A DNA stretch of 64,000 nucleotides from Phallusia mammillata (taxonomy: Eukaryota; Chordata; Ascidiacea; Phlebobranchia; Ascidiidae): NCBI GenBank assembly GCA_003260075.1, contig QLIY01000152.1, positions 108,726 to 172,725 of the forward strand, written 5' to 3'. The first letter of the stretch is position 1; each line of letters starts with the position of its first letter. The notes under the pieces are model-generated. The model saw only the letters and a list, made by a program, of their open reading frames with translations. It was not told the DNA's origin and searched no databases. Of this stretch, positions 12,931 to 24,950 are shown piece by piece. A program made the translations under genes and the position numbers.

Positions 12931-15900
12931 CTACAAAGTCAGTGCAGTTAGTATGCCAACCAGCATTCTCTGCAGCCACTCCAAGTGTTTAGCATGTATT
13001 CCATCTGACGAATTTCCGGAATCGTTGTATACGGTGTTGTCTGATGAGCCTGCAACTTTGATTTAAACAAGCGATGTTTGTGTGGCAATTATAAGTCTTA
13101 CATAAGACGTATTATTTTTCTATTGTCTATACCACAAGACTATTGTAAAAAGTAATGCAGTCCAAAAGGAAATCAACCTTACAATATTGTTTGCGAAACA
13201 AACAGGTAGAAAAAGCTGATGGATCCACGAGCTTATTTGGAACATTGAGTGGGTGTTAATTTATGTCAATTTCGAAAACAACTTGACCACAAAACGTATT
13301 CCTATTGTTTATCAAAAGTTCATTTGTCATGGATTTCCTGGTTCGTGATGAGCAGGTTGTCAGTTTTTGGAACATTGTAACATATTTTTAACATCCGGAT
13401 TTCCAACTGCGTCGGTAATTTTTAGGTTTTTGGCACCAAAAACCTACTGATCTCACTTACCACCACATCCCGGCATCTGGTAATTCCGGACAAAGTTTTC
13501 CATTGTGGTCACAACATTTTCCATTTTACCGGACAAAAACTCGTATCCAACTGGCAGCATAAACTTGGGCAACAACACCGCCGCTGACCTGTTGCAACGA
13601 TTCTCCCAATAGTTCAACATTAACGCCTTGGAATCGTCAGCCACACTGCATTAGAAATTTAAATGCAATCAATAGTCAGTAAAAATGTTTGTTTGGTTTA
13701 AAAATTATGTTATTAATATAATACTTGGTTCTTGTTTTGCTTTATACAATTACAACCAGGGAGTCGAACCGGAACTGAACCCGAACCCGCGAACCGGTTT
13801 GAGCGGTTAATTTCATTAAACCCGAACCGAACCCGAACCGCTAATTACGATTTTCTAAAAACCCGAACCGGAGTTGAACCCCATATTTTGTTTGGCGTTG
13901 GACCCGAACCGGAACCGAACCAGTAAAAAATGCAGTCTGTTTTATATTTTGTGATTTTTTTTCAAAACAGCGCACTGAAGAATACGCGAGATAACACTTA
14001 TAGGGCGTGTCAAAAATAACAGTGCACGGTCAAAAATCTTGTGGAGTTTGATAAGGCCAGGAAGATGATAGGTAGAATTAAATTGAAACGAATGAAAATT
14101 TGAACCGGTTTAAAAACCGCAAACCGGTTCGGACCGGATAGTTTGCCCAAACCGGAACAAAACCCGAACCCGACAATATTCATTTTTAAAAACCTGAACC
14201 GAACCCGAACCCTTCAAAACAAAACGAAGTGAACCCGAACCGAACCTGAACCCGTATGACAAGCGGTTCGACTCCCTGATTACAACAGTCAAGTTTGATT
14301 TATCTAAATAGCCAATAAAAGCTGACTAATGAAGATATAGTCACCATTTCCATGCAGTACCAAATTAATGATTTATTTCTAATCAAACACTATTATACGT
14401 TAATGTTAAACACGGAAAATCGTCCCTTTTAAAAAAAAATGGCGCCTTTTTGATATTGCACCACAAAAGTATTATGATGTAATAAACCTTGTTCTACTTA
14501 TGTTGCACAACATGGAAGCGGTTTGCTTTGCTGAGTAAATTTGTCTCCTTTCTTTGTGTACAGGTTTTAGATTTAAACATTGATGGAAAAGTACTGTCAT
14601 GAAAGCTTGACAAACACTAGAATGACAGTCAACTGCAGCAAAAGCAATATGTAAAAGGATGTGGAAACTTTACCAGACTACATTTTGTTACAATTCGCAA
14701 CTGGCAAATTAAACAAAGGTGTGTAAGTGCAAAAATATTTGTAGGCTATATATATTTTTACCTATAGGTAAAAAATATGTGGCGATTCTAAACAGTATTT
14801 CTCACAAACTTGTTTCAAGAGAAGATTACTGGCTGCTTGTAATCAGCTGTTGGCAATTTGCGCTTTGTTACAACAAAATCGGCGCCATTTTCTCATAAAT
14901 TTTTGATTGTGTCGATTTGACCAAGACAACACTCAGTAAGCGATTGGGCAGGGCAAGTTAGGCAGAAACCAGTCAGGTAACATGTTGGGAATCCAATGGA
15001 ATTAAAACGTGTACAACAACTGATTGAAACTTGGAATCAATTCAGATTGGAAATAATGAATTATGTTTTTCATTTTCTACTTGGTATTTAAAAAAAAATC
15101 AAATCTTTTGTTTAATTTTTTTGGCAATGCTGTACTGGAAACTAAAACACATGCATGTGAGTAAATACAAGCACTACTTGAAGAAGGCAAATTAAAAACC
15201 AACGCACAAAGTCTAAAATCATTTGGAAATTACTGGGATTGGTATTGATGTAAGTTATGAAACTTCGTTTTCATCATGAAAATATTGTCTGAACAAAGGT
15301 AAGGTTTGTTAAAAAGAATATTTAGGAGTGCATTAATTGTGTATTTTATAAGGTTACCAAGAATATTGCAAAAAAGGTTTGTATTTTGCCATGATAAATC
15401 GTTCATGGACTTAAAACCACTTCAACACCTATATGTGTTCTTTCAGTTACGGTGGATTCCATTTTTGCCGGGCAAATACTGTTCGGTAAGTAATTTTGTT
15501 AATTTGTAGTAGTATAAGACATTACAACACTAACTTTTTGGAGGACAATAACAAGTAACTGTAAAAAGACAAAGAACATGGCATGTAACCCTTCACGGCC
15601 GATTTTCAATGACCATACCTGCACCACACCGCATGGCTGTTTGCGTTAATTAAACGCGGCAGCGCCTGTAGATGCCATTCCAGAATGTCTGGAAGGACCT
15701 GAGAGTCGCAGAACGGGTTTTCGAATGTCAGATTAAGTTCCAATGATTGAAAGAGCAAACTGATTTGTGCTGTGTATGGCGAGCTTCGGTGGAGACACAA
15801 AGTACCGATGACGTCATTTTGTGACGATGCAGGAACTTCCAGCAGTGAGAAAATGGAAGCTGTGTTCCCGAACGTCATGGCGTATTGAGGAATCATCTAA

Positions 15901-18250
15901 AAATTTTATGGACATGCTCATCAGTTTTTGGGATTTTGCCGTGTTTTTTGTGCAGTTAGTGAAGTATAATTTATTGACCATCATGAGTAGTATGACAAAC
16001 GAAAACTTTCAAAACTTTGTTTCCATGACTTTGTTTCCTTCCTGCAACTTACCGGCATGATATACATCAGACCTAAAGGTAATATGTCCAAGTCTGCTAT
16101 GCAGTCTCCACTGGCACAATTTGAGATTGCTTGAGCAAGGCACTGCAGTCCGTTATCTATGTTTCTCCTGCGCAACAGTTTAATCTTTTCTAGAATCCTG
16201 TTTTTCCTTCAACCAACCTAACAAGTAAGTATAGTAGAGCTGCTGTAATCTAATGAATAGTTTAAACATGCATTTTTGCGTCTACACTCTACACGGCTAC
16301 GAACTTTGCTTGTAACTGACTGACTTGCACAAGGTGACGTCAGAGTAGGGAAATCCAGCCAACAGGCTTCGCCAGCAGACATCGAATTTGTCAATGATGT
16401 CAATAAGGGTGCATGAAGGTGTCAACAGTAGTTCTGCATTTTGAGGTTAAATAACATATATGTTACTTACTTTGTCTATAACCTGTCCAGCATGTTTTTG
16501 GTCACTATATTAAAACACATCTAAATATTAAAGTCCAAATCGTTTCCAGCTGATTAGGGCTTAATTTTACGATGTGGACGCGTTTAAGTGTTAAAAGTCG
16601 ATTTGTCTTGTTTTAGGAAATTTTCTTTATTTCTGCTTTAAATCTTTGGTAAATGCTTATTTTTGTAACATTCCGGGTTTGGCTTTTTGAATTCGCAAAG
16701 TTCGTCAAACCAGGAACACCAAACGATGACATTTAAACTTACCATTTTCTGCTCTTGCTTGACAATTTTCAGCCCTAGTGAAACGATTGCAACCGTCGGT
16801 ATTGCAGTACTTGGTGGTGCATCCCGTGGGGTCGACGATACCATATAGGGAAGCCATGTACGTGCAAGTAATGTTATATGTTGGATCAAAGCAGTTTGCT
16901 CTTTGCTTTACGACTGCCCCAAAAATGCTATTGTTGTTTAACTTTGTGTTGACAAACTAACCACGTGAATTATCCCGCTTTGTCCTCCTTGTCAGTTATC
17001 ATGATCATTTTATTATTGATCATAATGGATCATTTAGTTATTATCAGTCCCTAGCTTTCATTGGGGGGGGGGGTTGTCAGTTATCATGATCATTTTATTA
17101 TTATCATTGATCATAATGGATCATTTAGTTATTATCAGTCCCTAGCTTTCATTGTAGTTTAAGTTATTGCACAAAAGTTTTGTTTTAAAAAAAGCTACAG
17201 TGGGCTTAGCACAGGGATTCTCAACCTTTTAACGATCTCGTACCACTTGGACGCTCTGTACTGCCACGCATACCAACTAAAGTAAATACAAAATAGCCAA
17301 ACCTACAAAGGTGATAGTCTAAAGTTGGTAACAAAGTGGTAGTTAGTAACTACTAGTTACAACTTTTTCAAAATTTGTTTCTTGCATTTTCGCCGCTTAC
17401 CTTTCTGCAATATTACCTTGCCACCAGCATCGGCACTTTCATAGAACTAGCCTACTATAAGCATAAACTACCTCTTCAAAGGTAACTATTATGGGACATT
17501 TTATTCCGATCTATTTTTAGCTTACAACTAACGTATTTTACAGTAGATGATATCTATCAAGGGCCATCATATTTGACATAATTAACGCCTACTGTCCCAC
17601 AGCGTTGTACGGCTTTTCAAAGCAGCTGTGCCTTTTGTTGACAATTGACATGACCTGTGTTTTGAAGATCGTAATGATACGAAACAACAGGATTTTTTTT
17701 GTAAACAAACCAAGATAAACAAAATATAAAGTTGTGAATCCAGGTTTTTGTGAACAAAACGGAAGCTACTCGCGTACCACTAGTGGTACGCGTACCACAG
17801 GTTGGGAACCCCTGGCTTAGCACTATAAAACCTACCGCTGCTGGTTGTTGGGTATGTTGCCAAGAAGCATTGTTCGTTCATTGTGCTGTTGCACACCCTT
17901 CCATAAAAAAAGCTGCTAGTTAGGGAGCCATCAGCTAGATCGCGGGAACCAACGTAGCACACCCGTGAATCTGCGACGGTCAATAAAATCTAAGGCCTAA
18001 ACTACATAGTCCGCTCTTTGGTTAAAAACATTAATTGTAAAACTAATTTGAGATAACCCAATATAAAAAGTATAACCACTGTTTGCATGAAAGCTTTGGT
18101 CGCATAGTTGAATGTCACACTGTTTTATCTCCTGACTCGGTGTGCCTACTGCATGGGTACACACGTTTGGTAAAGCAAAACTACATATTTAAACTTACGT
18201 GCCATTTTTACAAGAATCACCAGAAGCAAAAATCGTACTGCATTGTTCAT
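12931..18250 (-). CDS. Array gene A: LU-domain, two-module, anchored secreted protein
   Basis: Long member of the array, 382 residues, function unknown. Exons: 18250-18199, 17970-17836, 16898-16743, 16433-16325, 16167-16053, 15896-15619, 13645-13461, 13049-12931. All joins keep frame with phases 1-1-1-2-0-2-1. Residues 1-17 are a signal peptide core (MNNAVRFLLLVILVKMA). Residues 18-114 form the cysteine-rich Ly6/uPAR-like domain; exon 3 carries DPTGCTTKYCNT, shared with gene B. Residues 115-189 are module 1 and 190-343 module 2, with NRCNRSAA and the closing MPGC. The 39-residue end has a Ser/Asn-rich stretch and the hydrophobic tail MLVGILTALTL. Large introns hold two hAT elements and one poly-G join. 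The first exon was chosen because it is the only hydrophobic ATG stretch with a matching phase-1 donor before gene B. Confidence 0.8.
13757..14278. mobile_element. Short hAT-like element in gene A intron 6
   Basis: The 522-base element has inverted ends CAGGGAGTCGAACC / GGTTCGACTCCCTG and a perfect 8-base target duplication ATTACAAC (13749-13756, 14279-14286). Its interior is rich in short AACCCGAACCG-like repeats near both ends, arranged in inverted orientation. It has no coding capacity. Confidence 0.9.
14287..15618. other. Remainder of gene A intron 6
   Basis: This is intronic sequence of gene A. It has no long frame, no recognisable exon and no repeat that I can name. A T-rich tract lies near 15080-15125. 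Confidence 0.5.
16989..17154. repeat. Direct repeat joined by ten G, in gene A intron 2
   Basis: The segment 16989-17063 recurs at 17074-17154 with a 6-base indel in a TTA repeat. Eleven G (17063-17073) lie between, the first belonging to the copy, which leaves ten. Confidence 0.85.
17212..17814. mobile_element. Short hAT-like element in gene A intron 2
   Basis: The 603-base element starts CAGGGATTCTCAACC and ends GGTTGGGAACCCCTG. It is flanked by the perfect 8-base duplication GCTTAGCA (17204-17211, 17815-17822). Its end sequences, including a GTACCAC-rich edge, relate it to the element at 29293-29994. It lies 21 bases from the 3' end of gene A exon 2 (17836). Confidence 0.9.
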
Positions 18251-18650
18251 TTTTCATCGCCTGTTTTCTGGCACAAAAAGTTTTTAACAGGGTATACTTG
18301 CTTATCAGTACTTATGAGCTATTCATTTTCTTCCTTTGTTACGAAACTATTGTCTGTTGTTGTGCACAAAGTAGCGGTGTTGCAAAAAAAAAATGTACAA
18401 GTAAAGGATAGCCTCTGGCTTTTGTAGACTGCGTTGCCAGTGGCATATGTCATATATGGACCTCAAAATAAGGACAAACGATACATATTTTTATTACAAA
18501 GCTAAACAAACGTTTTTAAACAAATCTTTGCATTTATTAAGTCGCGACATGTCACATGCCATATTTTATTTTTTCATTATTACATGTGTTTAAGTGGTAA
18601 ATAGTCGCCAAGTTCGAAACCGAAAGGTTCACTTTCTAAAAAAAACGCCT

Positions 18651-18769
18651 ATACGAAACTGTATATTAGTGGCACAACGTATACGGTTTACAGAAAAGGG
18701 GGGGGGGCGCCTTTGTGAAAATATACGAAACTGTATATTAGTGGCACAACGTATACGGTTTACAGAAAA
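18651..18769. repeat. Direct repeat joined by ten G at the gene B stop
   Basis: The 47-base segment 18651-18697 recurs identically or nearly so at 18723-18769. Ten G (18698-18707) and a short linker lie between. The second copy contains the last codons and stop of gene B, so the first copy is a spurious or duplicated C-terminus. Confidence 0.85.
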
Positions 18770-21700
18770 AATACTGTTAATTCAGCAACAATTAATGTTA
18801 TGAATAAGATCCACATTTTGTGTTGAGCTTTGGCTGAGGAGTTCGGAAATAAAGATCGGAATAAGTCAAAAGGGTTGTTATTAGTGAAATCGTTGTTTGA
18901 ATCACTTTCAGTTGTTGCACTGCCCGCTGAATTGTTCGATTGCCCTGCAAATTTTATGACGAAAATTAATTTAACACTGCAAAAGTGTTTTTAAAGCGGG
19001 CCAAGACAGTGTCTTTTCTTTGCCAAACCACGAAAAAAAGGAGACACAAAATTAATTAACACTGCAAAAAGTTTTTTTAAAGCAGGTCAGGAACAGTGTC
19101 TTTTTTATACCAAACCACGAAGAAAGGACCACTTACAACCGGGGGGGGGGACAAACCACAAAAAAAAGGAGACACAAAATTAATTAACACTGCAAAAAGT
19201 TTTTTAAAGCAGGTCAGGGACAGTGTCTTTTTTATACCAAACCACGAAGAAAGGACCACTTACAACCCGGTTAACCTGCGTCTGTATCAAATTATTTTTA
19301 AAGCGGGCCGCGGCCCTAACCAGATCGAAGTTCAAGATCGGCCTAAAATAGTGGGATGGAACGCTAAACCGAATTTAGCTGATTTGTTTTTAGCGTTTAG
19401 CGTCACCAAGCCCTTTTCCTGTTTTAACGAAAAATTTCCTGAACGTTTATATTTAACGGAATACTTCAGACACAAACCGACTAGCTTTGTGAATCTGCTT
19501 CTTAAATCCACCCAGAGACATGTTTCTCTTGTTTAAAAAAAAACTATGTAATAAGTTAGTTGTGTTCCAGCTTCCCTATTACTTATATTTAACGAATTAT
19601 AAACGTTTAGGAAAATACCTAAAATGTTGTCGAGGAGGTTAGCAAGGGCCTGTTTTCTCCATTCTTCTTCGCATCCTGGCAGTGCACGGCCTTTTAGGCT
19701 GTCCTCAATATATTTACCAACGTTTTCCAGTTTGCTAGTCAGAAATTCAAATCCGGGTGGAAAATGCATAAAACTATTAATCAACGCTGTAAGGTTACAC
19801 TGTGTCATCCAACGTTCAGTCATCATCTGTTGTAACTCGTAGTTCAACCTACAAATTTTCTCTGGTTGAGCAGGTGGCCCCACATACGCAACTTATTATT
19901 TTGGGTTTTACAAAAAAACGATGAGCTTTTCTTTAAAACTGTGAAACAAATGCCGATAACATACGTCTTATGAAAAGAATGCAAAACGAATTTAGATTAA
20001 AACCCGTTCGTTTTTTATTCAAACATTTGGACCCAACCTATGCCACCGTAAGCAATCCGAAACATCTATCCATTACTTTAAAATCAGATGTAAACTTCAG
20101 ATGATGAAAAATTATGTCTTCATGTTTTCATTTTCAATGGTTTCACACGAATTCAAATCAAGAAACTCTATTGGTGGATAGATTCGATTTCCAGTCGACA
20201 AGGCTATTTGTGGGTGGTTAAGGCATAGGCTTAGTCGTAGTCGTACTTGCATTGAGTGTCGTGATCTGCGTTGAGCAACTGCGGCAAAACTTGTGCGTGT
20301 CGGTCAATGACTTCTTGCACTGCCTCAAAGTTGCAAACGTGACGAAAAGATCGGTGATACATTAGTAGACGAAGATAAGGAATGTATCGTTGCGAACATA
20401 CCGTTTGCTCCTTCAGGCAAACCGAGTCGATAATGTCGTTGTGTTCCTCAAGGGGGTACCCCAATTGCGATAACAATACGGAGACGTTGCTAGCTGAAAC
20501 GTAATCTTTAACCCACTGTAACAACAAACACAAGACTTTATTATATAAGCTGTTCTTTTTAATTAGTAAGCAACGAAACAAAAACGTTCTTTTGAACTTT
20601 TGCGGCTAGGATGTAGGCTATAACCAGGGTTGCCATACAGTCCTTATTTCTAAGATTTGTCCTTATTTTGGGGGGCTCTGTCTTAGAAAATGTCGTAGTC
20701 CTTATATCTAAGAAATGTCCTTATTTTTGAATTGAGTCCTTATTTTGTCTTATTTTCATCAATTATTAGCCAAATCCCTGCTACAAGTAAAAGTAAACCT
20801 AGACCTGAGCTGTTGTGAGATGCACAAGTACTTTCTACGAACAAGGAGTTGCTGGAACAGATTGTTTCCGACCAAAATATTGCCAATGATATGTATAAGT
20901 GCAAAGATTTGTTCAAAACGTTTGTTTCGTGTCGTATGAAAATCTAATTTTTCGATTGTCCTTATTTTTGGTTTCAAGTCGATGGCAACCCTGGCTATAA
21001 CTTATGATATGTATATATTTCACGTGTAGCTGTTTAAGACAGGATTACAAATTAGTTCTGTGTTAAAAGTCTTGCCTTATCGAAAGGGAACAGCATGCAG
21101 GTTAAAAGCCCAATACTTACTTCGTAAAAGTCGAAAAAATCGGTCCAAACAATATCGAAGTCTGTAAAACAGGAACCTGTACAACGTCTGAGGTTTTCAT
21201 TCAAACAGGATAACCCATCATTAAGATTTGCTCTGTGTCAAAAAATGCTCCTAGAAGAACTTCTTACTAAAACCCTTTTTGACTTACTATACTGACCGAC
21301 ACTGATTGACGTCAGAGTAGGGATAGCCTTGTAACCAAACTCTTGCGCATGACTCCATCATTTCGAACACTTTTATTGCAGTACATCCGGACGTCAGTCG
21401 AAAATCTGCGAAAACATGGATAGGACTAACATATTGCCTACATATTGGACAATCAATTTATTTGTTTAACTGTTTCCTGGTGTTTCGTTAAAAATATTTA
21501 AAAGATCTATACTCTTTCGCCCCTTACCAGTCTGCGTGCTGTTTTTACATGGCCAGGAAATACCGAACTCGTTACACGCATTCGTGTTACAATACTTTGT
21601 AGTGCATCCTGTCGGATCCGCAATCCAATAGTCGTCTGCACCGGCCCCAGTACAGTTGACTCCAGCGCTAGCATTCACGCATTGTGCATCATACGTATCG

Positions 21701-21959
21701 ACTGTTAAAGCAAGTTATGCTTTGTAATATTTCTGTTGATCGAACCAAAACGGTAGAATACAATGAAAAAGCCATACACTAATTACATTGCAATATGTTA
21801 TTGAAAATAACCCACCTACGAAAAAGCCACTTCCTGGATAAAAGAATGTTGCACACACTTCGCCAGGCTCGCAAAGTTCGCCCCTCCAACTGCTTGTACG
21901 CGGCCTGGATGTCCAGTAATCGTACTTGTATCGTCGACCATTATAACATACCAGACCCT
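18760..21959 (-). CDS. Array gene B: LU-domain, two-module, anchored protein (5' exon not found)
   Basis: Long array member of unknown function. Seven exons are clear: 21959-21816, 21701-21528, 21405-21297, 21232-21121, 20515-20247, 19848-19619, 18944-18760, giving about 407 residues after the missing signal exon. Phases match the other members. The LU part contains LVCYNGRR, CEPGEVC, DPTGCTTKYCNTNACN. Module 1 has SGCTAIKVFEMMESC, YPYSDVNQC and LSCLNENLRRCTGSC. Module 2 has VCLKEQTVC, a C-x-FEAV stretch, MTQCNLTAL and LPGCEEEW. Exon 7 is about 45 bases longer than in the others. The tail is Asn/Ser-rich and ends in a hydrophobic run (WILFITLIVAELTVFFL). The signal-peptide exon should lie between 21960 and 23500, but no ATG-led hydrophobic stretch with a phase-1 donor was visible. 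Confidence 0.75.
19024..19267. repeat. Direct repeat joined by ten G, in gene B intron 7
   Basis: The segment 19024-19140 recurs at 19152-19267 with small differences, separated by exactly ten G (19141-19150). A more diverged copy of the same unit lies immediately before it (about 18966-19034), so the locus also has older tandem repetition. Confidence 0.85.
20625..20993. mobile_element. Short hAT-like element in gene B intron 5
   Basis: The 369-base element has ends CAGGGTTGCCAT / ATGGCAACCCTG and the perfect 8-base duplication GCTATAAC (20617-20624, 20994-21001). The interior near both ends repeats TCCTTATTT motifs. It has no coding capacity. Confidence 0.9.
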
Positions 21960-21999
21960 CTGCAACCACAGAGTAATATATAACCACTATTTTTGCTTC

Positions 22000-23500
22000 T
22001 GGTTTTAATCGAAACTATATGTTACAAATACACATTCAGCGGCCGAGGGAAACATTCAGCGGCCGAGGGAGACTTCCCGCCCAGGCATTTTTGCTGAATG
22101 TCAGGAAACAGCTGAATAAGTTTTAGGCAGGGACATTTTTTGATTCACATACTTTTATAAAACCTCAACCCAACCCTAATAGCACTAACCAGCAATTTAG
22201 TTTTGAAAAGGTCAGCAATTTACCCGATATTTAACGGTTTCCGCGACGTCCCGCCCATTCAGCGTTTTAGTGTCACCCGCAGCCTTTTCAAAACTGGCAC
22301 TCGCGAGGCGATTTTGACGAGACCGCAAAGGGTTCATGTCTTCCCACGATCTTATTTGTATTCAGATTGTGCCGCTGTTNACACCTTAGGGGGGCGTGGA
22401 CAAAAAAAGGTTAAGAACAGCTGCGATAGACGGCGTAAAGAGAGCACTTTCTTAAGTTAACAGTGATACTGGGATAGAGTTATGGACTAAATCTAACATA
22501 AAGAACTGGGTTTTTCGGTTGATTTTGTTGTTGTTATTATTCTGAATTCTGATATCAACCCTAGTATAACCGTGAGTATTTTTTTTTCACGGGGTTCGAA
22601 CCCAGGACTCTCCCGGGGACGAATCCCGATCAGGGTTTTTTATGTCTGTATATGGGTCAGGCGCGCCAGACCGTTCGGCCAAGTTCCTGCCCTTGAGTAT
22701 TTTTTAAACAAACTGAATTTAAAATATTTGCGTGCGCTTCCTAACGGAATTTAGCAAACCTGTCTAGTGAATTCTTGTGTTATCAAGTCCGTTTTATAAA
22801 AACTTAAAGTATGCTGGAAATACTAGTGATTAATAAATAAATTGTTAGATAACATTATCTAACTTACGCAGAAATCATATTTTTGACTTATTTGAAATAA
22901 AGCGCCGAAAAATCATCTTCGCATGGGGTTACTGATTAAACTTCTTTAATTTTTTTGCAATTGTAGTAGCACTGGTTTATAACAAACAAAAGCGTTTGTT
23001 TTTTAACAAAGTAATTGTTTTAAATTGGTAAAAAGAAAACAGCAAGAAAGTGAAAAAAATCAAATGTAAACTTTTACAATTTTAAAATTAAGAATGCAAG
23101 TTGTAAGTAGCAAACCGAAACATGCAAATTTGTTGTTGTTGATTTTAAATTTGTTATGTCTCTGGTTTCTGTAGTTATCTACAAATTTTGCTTTAGGTTA
23201 ACTTCTGAGCTAGGTTTAATAACCTAACATCAGGCGTTATCCGATATTTTTTGAGTAAATATTTCCCATAAGGACTCCAACGAAAACTAAACCAGACACT
23301 AACACTATCACTATCTCTCTGTGGATTACAGAATGCTTGCCATAAAATTACGATTGTGTTGTGCACATGTGGCACTGTAAACAAAATAGGATCGCTCAAA
23401 TGACAATAATAAAAACAAGGAAGAACTAAGGAAGAAGGCAAAGACACCATAAAGAATGTAAAAATGTTAAATCGTAAGTTAGCAATACGATGGCCAGGAA
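22000..23500. other. Interval between genes B and C
   Basis: Apart from the SINE at 22579-22693 I see nothing coding. A 19-base motif with CATTCAGCGGCCGAGGGA is repeated twice near 22033-22070. One undetermined base (N) is at 22380. The missing first exon of gene B should lie here. Confidence 0.5.
22579..22693 (-). mobile_element. tRNA-like SINE, copy 1
   Basis: Read on the minus strand it starts with a TTGGCCGAACGGTCTGG stretch like an A box of a leucine-type tRNA, ends with a GGGTTCGAACCCC B box and runs into an A-tail. The flanking direct repeat begins TGAGTATTTTT (22574 and 22695). Five copies occur in this window, all in the same orientation. Confidence 0.8.
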
Positions 23501-23502
23501 AA

Positions 23503-24393
23503 TTAATACTTGTTGTTTACTGCAATAAGAATGTTAATCACAACGCTCATTGTGCCGAGCCGGTTTTGAAAAAGTCTCATTGTTCCTGAGCTTGTTGTGG
23601 TTGAAAAACTTGATGATTCTGCAAAGCAGAGTATAAGTAAAACGGTTTATTTCTTTACATTACAGCCTTTTACACACAGTTTTGACAGTAAATAAATGAA
23701 CGTGATCAAGATTTATAACTACCTAAAGTGCTTCCTGTTGTTGTAGTAAAATAGGTCTTTTTTGAAGTCAAAGAATAATTGCACAATGGGCTTGTGCACT
23801 TGGTTTCAGAGCAACGTCTAAATGTTGTTTGTTGGTTCTTTAGCAAAGGAGGACATATCGACCCAACACCACCACAATCACTAAATTCAACCAGCTCTGT
23901 ACAAAAAGATTAATTATTTGTGTAAGGAAGGTTTAAGAGCACTTTAGCTGGTATGAAACATTTAAATGTTGAGCAGCAACGGCGATAAAAATGGACAAAC
24001 ATTTAACACCCCTGCATGAATTTTTATTTGGTAGTAGGAGCTTTGGAACGCAAGTTTGGCATTCTATGCACTAAAGGCCTTAAAACATTTGACAGATCTA
24101 AATATAGAAGACATAAAATTTGCTGTTCTTCTAAAAAAACTGAAACAGCTTTATTTGAAACACTTACCTAATCTTTTGCTACCGTCCATAATATATCCAG
24201 CTCGTAGTCTACACTCATCTACGCAGATAACAGGATAAAAAGTGTCTTCCAGTATAGTACCGTTTGCTGTGCGTCTTTGGCCAAAATAGCAGTCTAGATC
24301 TATAGGGGTGGAACTTGCCGCATTATAGGATGTGGTCAGGCATATAATAAAAATTACTACATCCATCATTTTCCTGGATATAAAAAGTTGCAT
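23503..24393 (-). CDS. Array gene C: single LU-domain, anchored protein
   Basis: Short member, 171 residues from the first ATG. Exons are 24393-24168, 23896-23723 and 23618-23503, joined at phase-1 introns as in the long genes. The first exon encodes a hydrophobic leader (MMDVVIFIICLTTSYNAASS, preceded by eight optional residues) and the first LU cysteines (LDCYFGQRR, VICVDEC). The second carries DCGGVGSIC and the closing CSETKCTSPLCN, typical of the Ly6/uPAR C-terminal CxxxxxCN. The last exon is Ser/Thr-rich and ends in a hydrophobic run followed by NNKY, so GPI anchoring is plausible but weaker than in the long members. It corresponds to exons 1-3 plus 8 of the long genes. Degenerate copies lie at 30.3 and 35.9 kb. 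Confidence 0.8.
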
Positions 24394-24736
24394 TGTAATG
24401 AATGAAACAGAAACTGGTGATTATCTTTACTACTGACAGCATTTAAAAAAACGGCGCCTGATTTAAAAAAATACATTATAATAGTAGACTATGTGAAATA
24501 ACCTATTTGCAATACAACCGACAGTAGTTCACTCACTTCTAACCTGTCATCACTATCAATTTCAAAAGTTTGTTCTTTTATCTGTTGCCGATGGTGCCAC
24601 CGGTGTAGCGTAAAGTCTTCTGTACGAAGCACTGTGTGCGATCTAATAGAACTATTATGCGGCTGTGACGCTGGTCATGATGCAGACAAGACACGTTGTT
24701 ACCTAAATGCAAAGACCAGACCTAGGTTCGTTCACA

Positions 24737-24950
24737 GTTTGTATGCAAATCAATCAGAGTTTATGTAACCGCTGTTGTTACCCGCACATATTTGTGTGGA
24801 TGAAGCGATCATAACGCAAACAAAAAACTAAAATACTGCCCCCCCCCCGTTTGTATGCAAATCAATCAGAGTTTATGTAACCGCTGTTGTTACCCGTACA
24901 TATTTGTGTGGAAGAAGCGATCATAACGCAAACAAAAAACTAAAATACTG
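24737..24950. repeat. Direct repeat joined by ten C, upstream of gene C
   Basis: The 102-base segment 24737-24838 recurs at 24849-24950 with a couple of substitutions. Exactly ten C (24839-24848) lie between. The run being C here and at 27805 suggests those contigs were placed in reverse orientation. Confidence 0.85.
24743..24750. promoter_or_regulatory. Octamer ATGCAAAT upstream of gene C
   Basis: A perfect POU-type octamer lies about 350 bases upstream of the gene C start. It is repeated at 24855-24862 in the second copy of the poly-C join, conserved at 31095-31102 near the first relic of gene C, and altered (ATTCAAAT) at 36699-36706 near the second. It is a candidate regulatory site by sequence and conservation only. 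Confidence 0.4.

Noticed and set aside
22579-22693. A true tRNA gene
   Set aside because: A and B boxes are present, but there is no proper acceptor pairing or anticodon arm, the sequence ends in an A-tail with target duplications, and copies are dispersed. It is a tRNA-derived SINE.
23193-23450. Candidate signal-peptide exon for gene B (frame starting MVSLPSSLVLP)
   Set aside because: The stretch is only moderately hydrophobic and no donor in the required phase follows it, so the first exon of gene B was left unassigned.
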